Source: Pomphorhynchus laevis
Taxonomy: Eukaryota > Acanthocephala > Palaeacanthocephala > Echinorhynchida > Pomphorhynchidae
Direction: 5' to 3'
Assembly: GCA_012934845.2 (NCBI GenBank)
Contig: WNNJ02000256.1
Span: 1 to 64,000 of the forward strand
Length of the DNA stretch: 64,000 nucleotides
Position 1 is the first letter of the stretch. Every line of letters starts with the position of its first letter. This document shows, piece after piece, positions 19,701-27,859 of this stretch. The translations under genes were made by a program, and so were the position numbers. The notes under the pieces are model-generated. The model saw only the letters and a program-made list of their open reading frames with translations, was not told the DNA's origin and did no database searches.

Positions 19701-21594
19701 AGTGAAAAAGGCTCGGGTTTACTCACTATTGTGGCAGATCAGTTGTACGGGGGCAGCCAACCTAGACAAAGCTAGGAGCAAGAGGGATGCCCCACCTGTT
19801 TCTAGCCCCATCCAGGGCCGGAGCCCCCTGGGCAATATCTTCATTTCCCAGTGAGGCCGACTTCTTCTCCTTGATCAGCTTTCCCACCTTGAGAGGTGGG
19901 ACATATCTTGCTGATCCCCCCTCTTCTTGGAGTGGGGTGGTTTAGTTCTTCAGGTAAGGGGGCAGCTGTAAAGCCTACAAAGGTAGATACTATTTGCAAT
20001 AGCAAACCTTGAAGTTCTGAAATAATCAACCGTTTATGATTTGCGAGAAGTTGTAGTATGTCATCGTTTGACATTCGATCTGGAGAAGCTGCAGAGGCAT
20101 AGTTAATTTTGACTTTAGGTTTCTAGAACATTTGACGGTACTCTTTAAAATGTTTGCACCTTCGTGACCAGGCTGGATGTCCCCTCCGCAATTAATGCAA
20201 GAGGGAGGGGCATGGCATCTTTAATTTTTTAATGCCTGTTGGACAGTCAGATGTACCACAAACCCCGCAAACTTGGGTTCTGCTGCAAGTCGATCCCCAG
20301 TGGCCCCAGGAATGACATTTTTGACAATGCCGATATGTCAAACAATCTTCGTCGATTAATGTGAAGTTCAGGTTGAACCCCAGAAAGGGATTGGCCGATG
20401 TTTTCGTTAAGAGTAAACCGGAGTCCAGATCCGCTTTCGCAAAGGCAACTGGGAGGGGCTCACCCCCTTGCCCAGTACTTGCCTCACCGAATGGAGGATA
20501 TTAAGTTCATTTTAGAGAAAACAAGTCTTCTTCCGTCAGAAATAGAGGGAAGTTCAATATTTTAATAGTACACTGTAGATGTTTCAGTGTAATGGATCCA
20601 ACGTCTATAAGTTTCTTATTGAAGTATGCTTTATACTCATTTAGTAGGGAGGCATTGGGAAAAGAGACTTTAATTGAATTATCGAAAATCTTCACCGCAT
20701 TAAACAAGACTATATTAGGATGCAGTGACACAAAATTGCGTAAGAACGTAGAGAACAGCATATGCTTCTCTATGGATTTCTTGGAAGTGATTATGCATAA
20801 GTGAGCTAATTTGGGGGATTGGGGGTAACATCCCCTTTTCCGAGTACGAAAAACACAAAATATTACTTATCTGGCTTAAGTTGCCACCAGTAGAGGAGAA
20901 TTCCGTTCCAAATTGTGTATTTTCTCTATTTTTTTGCTGGAAAATCGTTGAAAGTTGTTGAGCTTTGAAGCTCCGACAGAGTTTTAACGTTAACAGTTGC
21001 ACACATTTTGAAATCGGTATGACTGCAAACCATAGTAATGATTAATTTCTTGTCTTTACAGAATTATATATTTGCCTTACGCATTAGACATGTAATAATA
21101 GCATGACGAACATGCGAAAGCGGCCGTAGTACCGAATAGAATTAACGGGTTGTCATTTCGCTTTAATAAAAGTTATTTTTGAAAATAATTTCACTTATCA
21201 TTTACTAAAAGTCGAACTTGAAGTTTAAACTAGTTTTCATTTTAAAGTTTTGTCATCGAAGTTCGAAATCATTTCGCGCTAGATCGTTTCTTATGTATTT
21301 GGATAGATTAGCAACTAAGTAGCAATCAAATTTACGTTTAATTTAACGATTTCAAATTGCTATCTAATAACAAGGGTTTATTATCCAAATTTAAAAATCA
21401 ATGAATGTTTACAGTTCCTTAAACTGTTCCATAAATGAACTATTTAAGCCTACCATTCGTTGAATGCGAATTGCTGCTTTCTCTCTTCTAGCATTGAAAA
21501 AAATCCGGTTTTTCATTTTTCGAAATTTAAAAGCTTTCCATACAGCCTGAATTTTAGTTGCAGCTTCATTCCTAATTGTTTCTAATTGAAACAT
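4574..21594 (-). CDS. IQ-motif (calmodulin-binding type) host protein, four exons
   Basis: Proposed exons on the minus strand: 21594-21454, 15472-15347, 4867-4756 and 4713-4574 (stop 4576-4574). Phases agree at every junction: 0, 0, then 1. An IQ motif is rebuilt exactly across the first junction: exon 1 ends AAIRIQRM and exon 2 begins VRLWLRRK, giving IQxxxRxxxxR. A second IQ-like segment, AATKIQAVWKAFKFRK, lies near the N-terminus. The middle (MTQYLDISRELENRRLRLK) looks helical, and the C-terminus is basic. If ATG 21594 is the start, the protein has 172 residues; it follows two in-frame stops. Alternatively exon 1 starts at an acceptor before 21581 and more exons lie upstream. IQ motifs usually bind calmodulin or related light chains. 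I do not recognise the family. The 6.0- and 10.5-kb introns hold nearly all the repeats of this region. Confidence 0.7.
4756..4867 (-). CDS. IQ gene exon 3
   Basis: 37 codons plus one base; acceptor TTAATTCATTTAG, donor GAAG|GTAAAC. Codes for a charged, probably helical segment (ISRELENRRLRLKFIFNEI). Confidence 0.6.
5060..6345 (-). mobile_element. LINE-A ORF1 segment, inverted
   Basis: Minus strand, broken. 6320-5901 is open (139 codons) and holds the RNA-binding-like domain shared with the LINE-A copy at 20761-20507 (compare LFKIFLRDFTNQFNNRIIFN with LFSTFLRNFVSLHPNIVLFN). Further on, zinc-knuckle remnants are readable (HCNNC, GHWSSSC, CRLKCGVSTPHC) at about 5690-5540, then the ORF1 C-terminal region to about 5060. 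ORF1 of such LINEs binds the element RNA. It lies head to head with the plus-strand ORF2 segment that starts at about 6380. Confidence 0.7.
6380..7205 (+). mobile_element. LINE-A ORF2 segment with endonuclease deletion
   Basis: Begins with the endonuclease start (VLQETRYIRLYQDIT), then jumps directly to the linker (LLRRRFHFDPIRVAFFQAAI), so most of the endonuclease is missing. Continues through the linker to SPSDVADINITRRDF and stops before the reverse transcriptase. Several stops and shifts. Confidence 0.7.
7206..7530. other. AT-rich spacer
   Basis: I see no coding or repeat structure here beyond low-complexity AT sequence between two LINE-A pieces. Confidence 0.5.
8006..8290 (+). CDS. LINE-A ORF1 zinc-knuckle domain
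   Basis: 94 codons with three Cys/His clusters: CSKCHMWGHWNSTC, CGVCGSDEFVHDTQC and CMNCGLEHPAW. Such CCHC knuckles are usual in ORF1 of I/Jockey-type LINEs and bind nucleic acid. The Met is internal to the original ORF1. Confidence 0.75.
   Translation: MDCNLNFTIASTDNLTFPHCSKCHMWGHWNSTCGRMKKCGVCGSDEFVHDTQCKLAPKCMNCGLEHPAWLRRRSAFKYYMRRHTVKNNAYSPPT
8717..8938 (+). pseudogene. LINE-A ORF2 linker before the reverse transcriptase
   Basis: Holds RTISIQNSLISIYEKALARK, the conserved segment just before the reverse transcriptase in every LINE-A copy here. Confidence 0.65.
10135..10690. repeat. Foldback element, two inverted arms
   Basis: The left arm (10135-10400) and right arm (10420-10690) are inverted copies sharing blocks such as ACTAGTGTACGAATAT, ACTAACGTTTCAACAT and CATCCTG. 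The arms are visibly diverged, with many substitutions. No protein is encoded. Confidence 0.75.
10735..10960. repeat. Third arm copy of the same foldback
   Basis: Same orientation as the right arm above (CAGCATGTTGAAA, GATGATGTTGTTGG, TACACTAGTTTGCAGATACA). The left boundary of the giant palindrome falls inside it at 10866. Confidence 0.75.
10985..11480 (+). mobile_element. LINE-A reverse transcriptase remnant (left palindrome arm)
   Basis: ILLYIKRIYYEDNSKARQLY and SDDDTTASFSGHRCMDV match LINE-A around motifs B and C with many changes. Mirrored at 13305-13800 on the minus strand. Confidence 0.7.
13305..13800 (-). mobile_element. LINE-A reverse transcriptase remnant (right palindrome arm)
   Basis: Mirror copy of 10985-11480; identical where compared. 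It is a copy made by the palindrome, not a second insertion. Confidence 0.7.
13929..14310 (-). mobile_element. Naiad-type Penelope fragment
   Basis: Matches 2080-2430: both read HYFSINSTKEFLEQ and INFQNINTYD before motif A, and both continue upstream with SVYMNKILKVIKAHFKK-like codons and the PILYWNPKLHK segment. Its 3' part starts right at the palindrome edge, so the palindrome junction removed the rest of the reverse transcriptase. Confidence 0.8.
14314..14930. repeat. Two copies of an AT-rich interspersed repeat
   Basis: Copies at about 14314-14600 and 14640-14930 share GTCGTAGAATAGG, GTCGAAATCTGATA, AGCAGTT, TTATTCTTATACATC, TTTATTTTAAATCTCAATTT and a tail like TATAAAATCTTATATAATTA. No reading frame. 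Other copies are at 22080-22560, 24780-25700, 29795-29960 and inside the palindrome arms. Confidence 0.7.
15347..15472 (-). CDS. IQ gene exon 2
   Basis: Exactly 42 codons, phase 0 at both ends; acceptor TTATATAG, donor CAG|GTATAT. It completes the IQ motif with VRLWLRRKNIRKYM. The rest (NSVNLCFATQQIPNQ) has no recognised domain. The frame stays open past the donor to 15221, so retention would add a cysteine-rich tail and a stop. Confidence 0.65.
15500..16370. other. AT-rich intron sequence with a small GC hairpin
   Basis: Intron of the IQ gene. Nothing coding is recognisable. At 16050-16071 GGCAGCTCG-CT-CGAGCTGCC forms a 9-bp hairpin, unusual in such AT-rich surroundings. Two TCCGGATTA repeats lie near 16225-16255. 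Confidence 0.4.
16380..17150 (-). pseudogene. Reverse-transcriptase-like remnant of uncertain family
   Basis: On the minus strand WYADDAYFVGCVRDLNAV (about 17130-17080) looks like motif C of a reverse transcriptase not closely related to LINE-A. Downstream, 16858-16631 is open for 75 codons with DKVTELWQTLVEKF and a hydrophobic end (YAVILILSVLLCAI). About 16560-16430 reads KYRIDLVVKDAAPEQIKTAD. These may be parts of one dead element or unrelated exons. Confidence 0.35.
17501..17758 (-). pseudogene. LINE-A reverse transcriptase thumb region
   Basis: 85 codons (FHGSPATKKKLKRLAFSAL, VKYLGFTVTVNW, DLDRLKRILKKARWAL), matching 46330-46545 of the plus-strand copy. Confidence 0.7.
17776..18249 (-). 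CDS. LINE-A reverse transcriptase core
   Basis: 157 codons containing motif A AVFLDFSAAFSRISI, motif B ITGVPQGSPLSPILY and motif C LVVYADDTTALF with both catalytic Asp residues. The frame ends after QLPQSNLF where the 46-kb copy reads on, so one frameshift separates it from the thumb at 17758-17501. Confidence 0.85.
   Translation of the reverse strand: MVCQSRSINSAVGEVEQSCRDNSHHLVVAVFLDFSAAFSRISIPFVISSLRSLGLPARIVNRVEILLYTKRFYYEDDPDARQFYPITGVPQGSPLSPILYLAASIKLFKIFKREQRLVVYADDTTALFTGHRCKDVVSDISRFFSRLKDQLPQSNLF
18599..19726 (-). CDS. LINE-A ORF2 endonuclease domain and linker
   Basis: 375 codons open. N-terminal NILQWNSGG and VLQETRSIRLTQ match the start of AP-type LINE endonucleases (Asn and Glu metal ligands). 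The later motif reads GNFNDRTGRW; the copy at 44.8 kb has GDFND, so the conserved catalytic Asp appears changed to Asn here. The last motif, usually SDH, reads TFHELI. From about residue 190 it is the linker (LLRRRFHFDPIRMSFF). The enzyme would nick target DNA; this copy is probably inactive. Confidence 0.85.
   Translation of the reverse strand: MSKPEPFSLNILQWNSGGASTLRLLSARYADVIVLQETRSIRLTQDITRFIPKQICSYYTPYITSPHSSPSQGLLTLVKCSLRSYLLLNYSCPALSCLVVSFVKNSKRLSLANVYIRPREIHKNRDLLDSTIDSGYDMILGNFNDRTGRWINAALRRARNGDLIHKPPSPTFHCIPTNSILDILLLHSRWLLKPLCTEQSRQQLSTFHELIRWSIEEDTLLRRRFHFDPIRMSFFQAAIPLFPRIGNESLTECNAYLFLQATAILSTSYKGRKYNPTLTKLKVLAKLLNLPNLSVSARQALSNEYWRTRYRFQLSKDRTIIALLSPSQSYFWKIFKKEKFVCWKDRALGWIGNVGLDKVLEESLALHNYGATQSP
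19841..20820 (-). pseudogene. LINE-A ORF1, broken
   Basis: Open pieces at 20761-20507 (RNA-binding-like domain) and 20074-19841, with zinc knuckles CQKCHSWGHWGSTC and CGVCGTSDC between them in another frame. At least two frame changes. The segment order matches the copy at 7540-8290. Confidence 0.75.
21454..21594 (-). CDS. IQ gene exon 1
   Basis: Codes for two IQ-type segments: TKIQAVWKAFKFRK and the first half of IQRMVRLWLRRK. Donor is ATG|GTAGGC. An alternative 5' boundary is an acceptor (TTTCAATTAG) just before 21581. Confidence 0.7.
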
Positions 21595-21599
21595 TTATT

Positions 21600-22070
21600 A
21601 CAAATACTAAAACGCAAAGTAAAGTATATTTTCGAACAAAATTGATTACCATAATTCATTATAGATTATTTACTATGATAAATTCACAAATTAAAAACAA
21701 ATACTTAACATTTAAATGCTTATATATTATTTTTAATTTTAAACTTCAAATTTAATACGTATTAAAAATATATGAAAAAATTTGATTTCGTAAGTAACAT
21801 CAATAAATAATCGTTAGAGACTAATAGCATATCGGATTAATATATTGAACTGTTGTATAACTAACAATTTTGTCGTCTTGATTCTATTAAATGAAACGCA
21901 TGCTAATTTTCTTTCATATGTGATCACTAACAAAATAATTTCGATATTAAAAATTTGATTTCAAAATAATTTTGATATTAAATACTTATAATGTTTGAGA
22001 TTTTTTCTTAAGATATGTAAATATAAATTATAGTATTTTCGATTGGACACTATATGATGTTCTTACTACC
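21600..22070. other. AT-rich sequence upstream of the IQ gene exon 1
   Basis: About 470 bp without recognisable coding or repeat structure. If 21594 is the true start, this would be the 5' flank; I see no clear TATA box. Confidence 0.35.
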
Positions 22071-22079
22071 CTGGGTAAT

Positions 22080-22800
22080 ATTAAATTGCACGAATCTGCA
22101 TTTCTCAAACTCGGTTTATTTTAAATTTCAATTTTAAATTGATATAAATTTTAACTTTATATAAATATAAATTATATAAAATCTTATATAATTATTTATT
22201 ATTTATTTTTATTTATATAGTATAAAATACGCAGACTCAGTCATCTGATTTGATTAATAAGAAATAATTACTGTAGTTTTACATTATAAAGTATCATCAA
22301 AATTTTTGTAGTCCCTGGGCTCAGTTAAATACACCTTTTCACTATTATTTCACCAATGTACAATTTGTAAATAGTTTATGCCGCGGTTTAATTTTGTATC
22401 TAGCATTTCTCCTAATATGATGGATCGTGTTTTATTTATTAGTCAATTCTTGATATAAATATAAATTGTATAAAATCTTATATAATTAGTTATTATTTAT
22501 CTTTATTTATATATAGCATAAAATACATAGATCCAGTTATCTGATTTGTTCTGCTGACAAGTTCTTATTGACCTGTAAAATAGATTTTTATTGAACTGCA
22601 AAATTATAGACGTGTCTACACTAAATTTCAATGAAAATTTCTGCCATGTTGAGTCGAGTAATAGGACCGAAACATAGCGGTTCCTCATGATAGCATTTAA
22701 TTAATTATTAATTATTTATCTTTATTTTTATTTATATATAGTATAAATAATTAATTTTAATTTATTTATAATTAATGAAATTTTTTTATTAATTTTTATT
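22080..22800. repeat. Interspersed AT-rich repeat, two partial copies
   Basis: Copies at about 22080-22260 and 22430-22560 share ATAAATATAAATTGTATAAAATC, split here only by small changes, and end ATACGCAGACTCAGTCATCTGATT or ATACATAGATCCAGTTATCTG-like. The rest to 22800 is AT-rich low complexity. Confidence 0.6.
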
Positions 22801-22864
22801 TTAAACTTAATAACTCATTAATTATGCTATTATTTATATCATTTTTTACTGATTTTTTATAAAC

Positions 22865-22935
22865 TCTAAGCATCTACAGGAAAAACTAAGCTGCATCTGC
22901 AGGACAAACTCTAAGCTGCATCTGCAGGAGAGTGT
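22865..22935. repeat. Three short tandem units
   Basis: Three units of about 24 bp built on AAGCTGCATCTGCAGGA; the first is diverged. Confidence 0.6.
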
Positions 22936-23512
22936 AACATGTTCTTCACATGTTATTTTATTCTCCCAACCGTCCATTTTATAACCTTTAAAATGGGTGC
23001 ACGTGTGAGAGTACGCCCTAGAGATTCCATGTTTTCATTCTTCTATTCCGTTTTAATACATTTTAAAGCCGAGAAACGATTTGTTATTTTTTGGGGGGTA
23101 TTGATTTTTAAATATCACTTAAGTTTTTCTAATTATTAAAAGATGTATTTATAATTACATTTTTCTAGCTTCTATCTCATTATCTTTCAATATCAATTTT
23201 TTATCACAAATTTGTATTCTCTGCAGTCATTACCGTCATTTTATTTTCTAATCCGTTCAGCAGTATCGCTGCGGCTATGTTAAGATTTCAACATTACTGC
23301 GAATTGTTCTATTCAACGCTGCTGTTTTCTTACGTTCTTAATTCGTTTGCTTATTTCATTGATACGTTCTAAATTCTAGTCTTTTAAATAAACTCAAAAC
23401 TGAATAAAGACAAAAATATAGCAAACATTAGTCAATTAAAACTATAAACAAGGTAAACATTATGAATTTATTTTAATTTCAAATAATTTCTGTTATTTTT
23501 ATAGATAAAATA

Positions 23513-24540
23513 TGGTAGGGTTTGCTAAAGCAGTGGCTTCACAGGGCAGCACGTGTACTGTCGTTACTTCCAACGTCAGCTAACTGAGTTTGCTGATCAA
23601 GCAACACGCGTGTATATTACAATCGCAAAGCATGAGCAAAGCTCCAACGCAAATGCTAATTCTTTTTCGTCACTCCACATATCGTGGTTATATGAATTTT
23701 AAGCGTCGGTGACGTAATATCAAGTACGAATTTTAATACAACTTTTTTAATTAACACAAACAGGAAAGTATAAACCTGCATGATTTTTTACAACCTTCGT
23801 CGGGAAGCTTAATCTGGAATGCGCCTACCACATTTTTTCGAGGTTAAGCTTCCCGACGAAGATTGTAAAAAAGCATGCAGGTTTATACTTTCCTGTTCGT
23901 GTTAATTAAAAAAGTTGTATTTAAACTCTTTCGTATTTGATATTACGTCACCAAGAGTTAAAATTTATATAACCATTACATCAAGCAACACGCTGGTATA
24001 CAGCAATTGCAAAGCACGAGCAAAACTCCAACGCAAATGCTAATTTTTTCGTCACTCCACATATAGTAGTTATATGAATTTTAACTACTTGGTGACGTAT
24101 ATTGATATCAACTAACTGAGTTTGCTTGATTAGTAAACTCACTTAGCTGACGATGGAAAGAACGGCAGCACACGTGCTGCCCTGTGAAGCCACTGCTTTA
24201 GCAAATTCTACCAGATGTAAGGATGGTAACCGGTGGAGGAGTGTGCGCTTATTGACTTCCATTCAGAGGTTTTCTGAGGAGTTAGTATTGTCGAAGTTGT
24301 GTAGCTACAGGGCCAAACTGATGATACCACCATGTAGTGATGCGTAGACTAAGGTCGAAACGCCCCATTGGGGACTAGGCGTCTGTGGTAGGCGCATTCC
24401 GGGTTAAGCTTCCCGACGAAGGTTGTAAAAAAGCATGCAGGTTTATACTTTCCTTTTCGTGTTAATTAAAAAAGTTGTATTAAAATTCGTACTTAATATT
24501 ACGTCACCAAGTAGTTAAAATAAAATATGGTGTTTTTTTT
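23513..24540. repeat. Compound foldback cluster
   Basis: An outer inverted pair: TTTGCTAAAGCAGTGGCTTC (about 23521) versus its complement near 24205. An inner inverted pair: AAGTATAAACCTGCATGA (about 23747) versus its complement near 23900, repeated once more near 24450. Direct copies of CTCCAACGCAAATGCTAATT lie at about 23643 and 24027. GTGACGTAATAT-type motifs recur at arm ends. No protein is encoded. Confidence 0.75.
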
Positions 24541-24779
24541 TCAAATTGTAAACAAATTCATCAAACTTTAAATTAAATAAATTTTTATCGTTTTTCCTAA
24601 TCATTTATTCGATAAGATTTTAATTAAATACTAATTTTAATTAGTATTTTATAGTGGCGAAGTTATTTAATAAATCACTTTATTGGCTAATAAGTAGGTA
24701 TTTAGTTCTTAGTGATAGTCGTCTAATATTATAGTTGCAGTATTGAATCTTTAGCATTTTAAAACTTGAATTAATATAT

Positions 24780-25700
24780 TTACTTAAGACAATTTTGTAA
24801 GATGTTATAAATAATTCATTTTAGCCCCATATTGGGTTGAAGTATTCTTCGACCTTTATTGGGTCGTAGAATAGGAGTCGAAACTTGATAGCATAGCAGT
24901 TCCTCCTGATGACGTCAAATCCTTATTCCGATACATCGTATATTATTTATTAGTTCATTCATAAAAATTGATTTTTATTTTATATTTCAATTATAATTAT
25001 TTTAATTATAAATATTAATCGTATAAAATCTTATATAATTATTTATTATTTATAATTATTTATTTATCAAATAATTATATTTAATCTATTAGAATAAGAT
25101 GCTAAATAATCAAATTTCATCAGAGGAGGCACGTCATTAGCGCGTTTTTGACACCTGCTATGTTGGGTCCACATAGCAGGGGTTAACTTGATATAAATTG
25201 TATAGAATCTAATATAATTATTTATTATTTATTGTTTACCTTTATTTTTGATTTATATTTAGTATAAAATACGTAGACTCACTTATCTGATTTGTTCTAC
25301 TGATTAGTTATTATTGACCTTTGAACTTTGTTTTCTCTGTAAGAAAAAGCCTCTCAGAAATACAGATAAGAGTATTTTCGGCTAATTTTCAAGCAAGTTT
25401 AGTGGATTTTTTCTATTTTTCATAATGTAGAATTAAAAAAGGAGCATATATATAAATTTCATCAGAGGAAATACGTAATTAGCGCGTATTTGACCCTACT
25501 GCTATGTTGGATGGAGAGATATGGGTCGAAGCTAGTTAATTCCTAATTTATTTTAAATTTTAATAAATTCTATCGTTATATAAATTTAAATTGTATAAAA
25601 TCTTATAAAATTATTAACCATTTATCTTTATTTTTGATTTTTATAGTATAAAATACGTTGAGTCAGTTATCTGATCTTTACGCTAACTAGACTTTATTTT
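24780..25700. repeat. Three copies of the AT-rich interspersed repeat
   Basis: Copies at about 24790-25075, 25110-25330 and 25440-25690, same orientation, with GCGCGTATTTGACCC, GTCGTAGAATAGGAGTCG, and a tail AAATACGTAGACTC-like followed by TTATCTGATTTGTTC. Confidence 0.7.
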
Positions 25701-26027
25701 ATTTTATTTGTGCATTGTCGAAATTGTCATCTTAGGTCAAATGATAAAGATGATAAGTTTAAAATTTAAATTTAATAATTCAAAAATAGAAATATAGAAT
25801 GAGATGAAGTGTTATCAATTTATTAATTATTAAATACCAATTCAATATAACTGAAATTATTATTACATTAGAAACTCCGATAAATATTTTAGTCCAACAA
25901 ATTATTGAAGTCCAATAATTATTTAAGTCCAATAAATTAAAATCTTATAAGTTATATTTTAATTATTAAATCCAATTTAATAATATATTAAATTGGTATG
26001 ATATATTGTAAATACCATATTAACAAT

Positions 26028-27225
26028 ATAACTGCATTATCGTATATACAGATTAAGGTAGCCAAACCAAGTGTTTATTTATCAAGATAAGCTATGATAA
26101 CAATCGATAAGGATTACTAATTCAAATGCAAACGTCTACAGTGCTATCTAGGAGATAATGATGTGATAAAATGTAAACATTTCAATCATAAAATAGCAAT
26201 TTAGTGTTTTAAATACAAAAATAGAAATATAGAATGAGATGAAGTGTTATGCAATTTGATTAGATATATTGTAAATACCATATTAACAATATAACTGCAT
26301 TATCGTATATACAGATTAAGGTAGCCAAACCAAGTGTTTATTTATCAAGATAAGCTATGATAACAATCGATAAGGATTACTAATTCAAATGCAAACGTCT
26401 ACAGTGCTATCTAGGAGATAATGATGTGATAAAATGCAAACATTTCAATCATAAAATAGCAATTTAGTGTTTTAAATACAAAAATAGAAATATAGAATGA
26501 GATGAAGTGTTATGCAATTTGATTAGATATATTGTAAATACCATATTAACAATATAACTGCATTATCGTATATACAGATTAAGGTAGCCAAACCAAGTGT
26601 TTATTTATCAAGATAAGCTATGATAACAATCGATAAGGATTACTAATTCAAATGCAAACGTCTACAGTGCTATCTAGGAGATAATGATGTGATAAAATGT
26701 AAACATTTCAATCATAAAATATTAATTTTGTGTTTTAAATACAAAAATAGAAATATAGAATGCGATAAAGTGTTATGCAATTTGATTAGATATATTGTAA
26801 ATACCATATGTACAATATAAATGCGTGATCGTATTTGCAGATTAAGGTAATTTAACCAAGTGTTTACTTATCAAGATAAGCTATGATAACAATCGATAAG
26901 GATTAGTAATTCAATTGCAAGCGCCTGCAGTGCTATCTAGGAGATAATGATGTGATAAAATGTAAACATTTCAATCATAAAATAGCGATTTAGGGTTTTA
27001 AATACAAAAATAGAAATATAGAATGAGATAAAGTGTTATGCAATTTGATTAGATATATTGTAAATACCATATTAACAATATAACTGCATTATCGTATATA
27101 CAGATTAAGGTAGCCAAACCAAGTGTTTATTTATCAAGATAAGCTATGATAACAATCGATAAGGATTACTAATTCAAATGAAAACGTCTGCAGTGCTATC
27201 TAGAAGATAATGAAGTTGACTGTAG
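26028..27225. repeat. 263-bp tandem satellite, five units
   Basis: Unit starts at 26028, 26291, 26554, 26817 and 27080 (marked by ATAACTGCATTATCG), an exact 263-bp spacing. Units 1-3 and 5 are nearly identical; unit 4 is more diverged. Each has CCAAGTGTTTATTTATC, an inverted GATA pair (TTATC-AA-GATAA), AACAATCGATAAGGATTA, CTATCTAGGAGATAATG and GATAAAATGTAAACATTTC. The array breaks off in unit 5; a remnant follows at about 27300-27370. A partial unit lies before it (about 25780-25830). Confidence 0.95.
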
Positions 27226-27818
27226 ATGACTGTGATGTAATATGATCAGATAACGAAGTTTACATATAAAAGTACAAATAACGAATTCCATGACTGTGAC
27301 TCAGATATATTGTAAATATTACATTTACAATATGACTGCATGATCGTATATGCAGAGTACAGTTGTATACAGTTGAAATATAAAAAGTTCAATGACATTT
27401 TAGGACACGAAAGAATCAAAGTTATAAAATACTTAAGTGATATTACTTGATTTTTCTCTTGTGCCGATCAAGAGTAAATCTGCGGGGAACAGATCATTTG
27501 TTTATTCGCGTTGATTTATGCTACTTCTGATCATTTTATAAATTTATATATTTTAATGTTCGCTCATATTAACAATTAAAGTTTAATTTTTAAATGTTTA
27601 TTTAACAAGTTATATCGATATATAATTTGTTTATTTGTTTATAATTGTTTATTTTTAAATCTATATTTTCTAAAGATTGTATTAATTTTTAAGTTATTGA
27701 ACGATGTACGATTATTCAGCATATTTGATTTTCAAGACGTTATTGCATTGTTGCTCAAATTCGAAGATATTTTTTAATTTGTTTAATAAAAAGAGAAGAC
27801 AATTTAGCATTATATTGC
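27226..27818. other. Satellite remnant and AT-rich 3' flank of the ML gene
   Basis: Contains a satellite remnant near 27300 and otherwise AT-rich sequence; nothing coding that I can support. Confidence 0.4.
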
Positions 27819-27824
27819 TTTATT
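27819..27824 (-). terminator. Polyadenylation signal of the ML gene
   Basis: AATAAA on the minus strand, about 36 nt past the stop codon at 27862-27860. Confidence 0.55.
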
Positions 27825-27859
27825 TTTACGTCCAAATCAAAACATTCAGTAAATTCAAC

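Larger units (their letters stand above)
17160..20830 (-). mobile_element. LINE-A, most complete copy (ORF1 + ORF2)
   Basis: From 5' to 3': ORF1 RNA-binding-like domain (20761-20507), zinc knuckles (about 20345-20180), an ORF1 tail (20074-19841), ORF2 endonuclease (19726-18599, open), linker, reverse transcriptase (about 18400-17500), C-terminal region and an AT-rich 3' end with AATAAA near 17175. AP-type endonuclease plus DFSAAF/GVPQGSPLSPILY/YADD motifs and a CCHC ORF1 fit the I/Jockey/R1 group; I cannot fix the clade. ORF2 is broken before and within the reverse transcriptase. It lies in the first long intron of the IQ gene, in the gene's own orientation. Confidence 0.9.
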
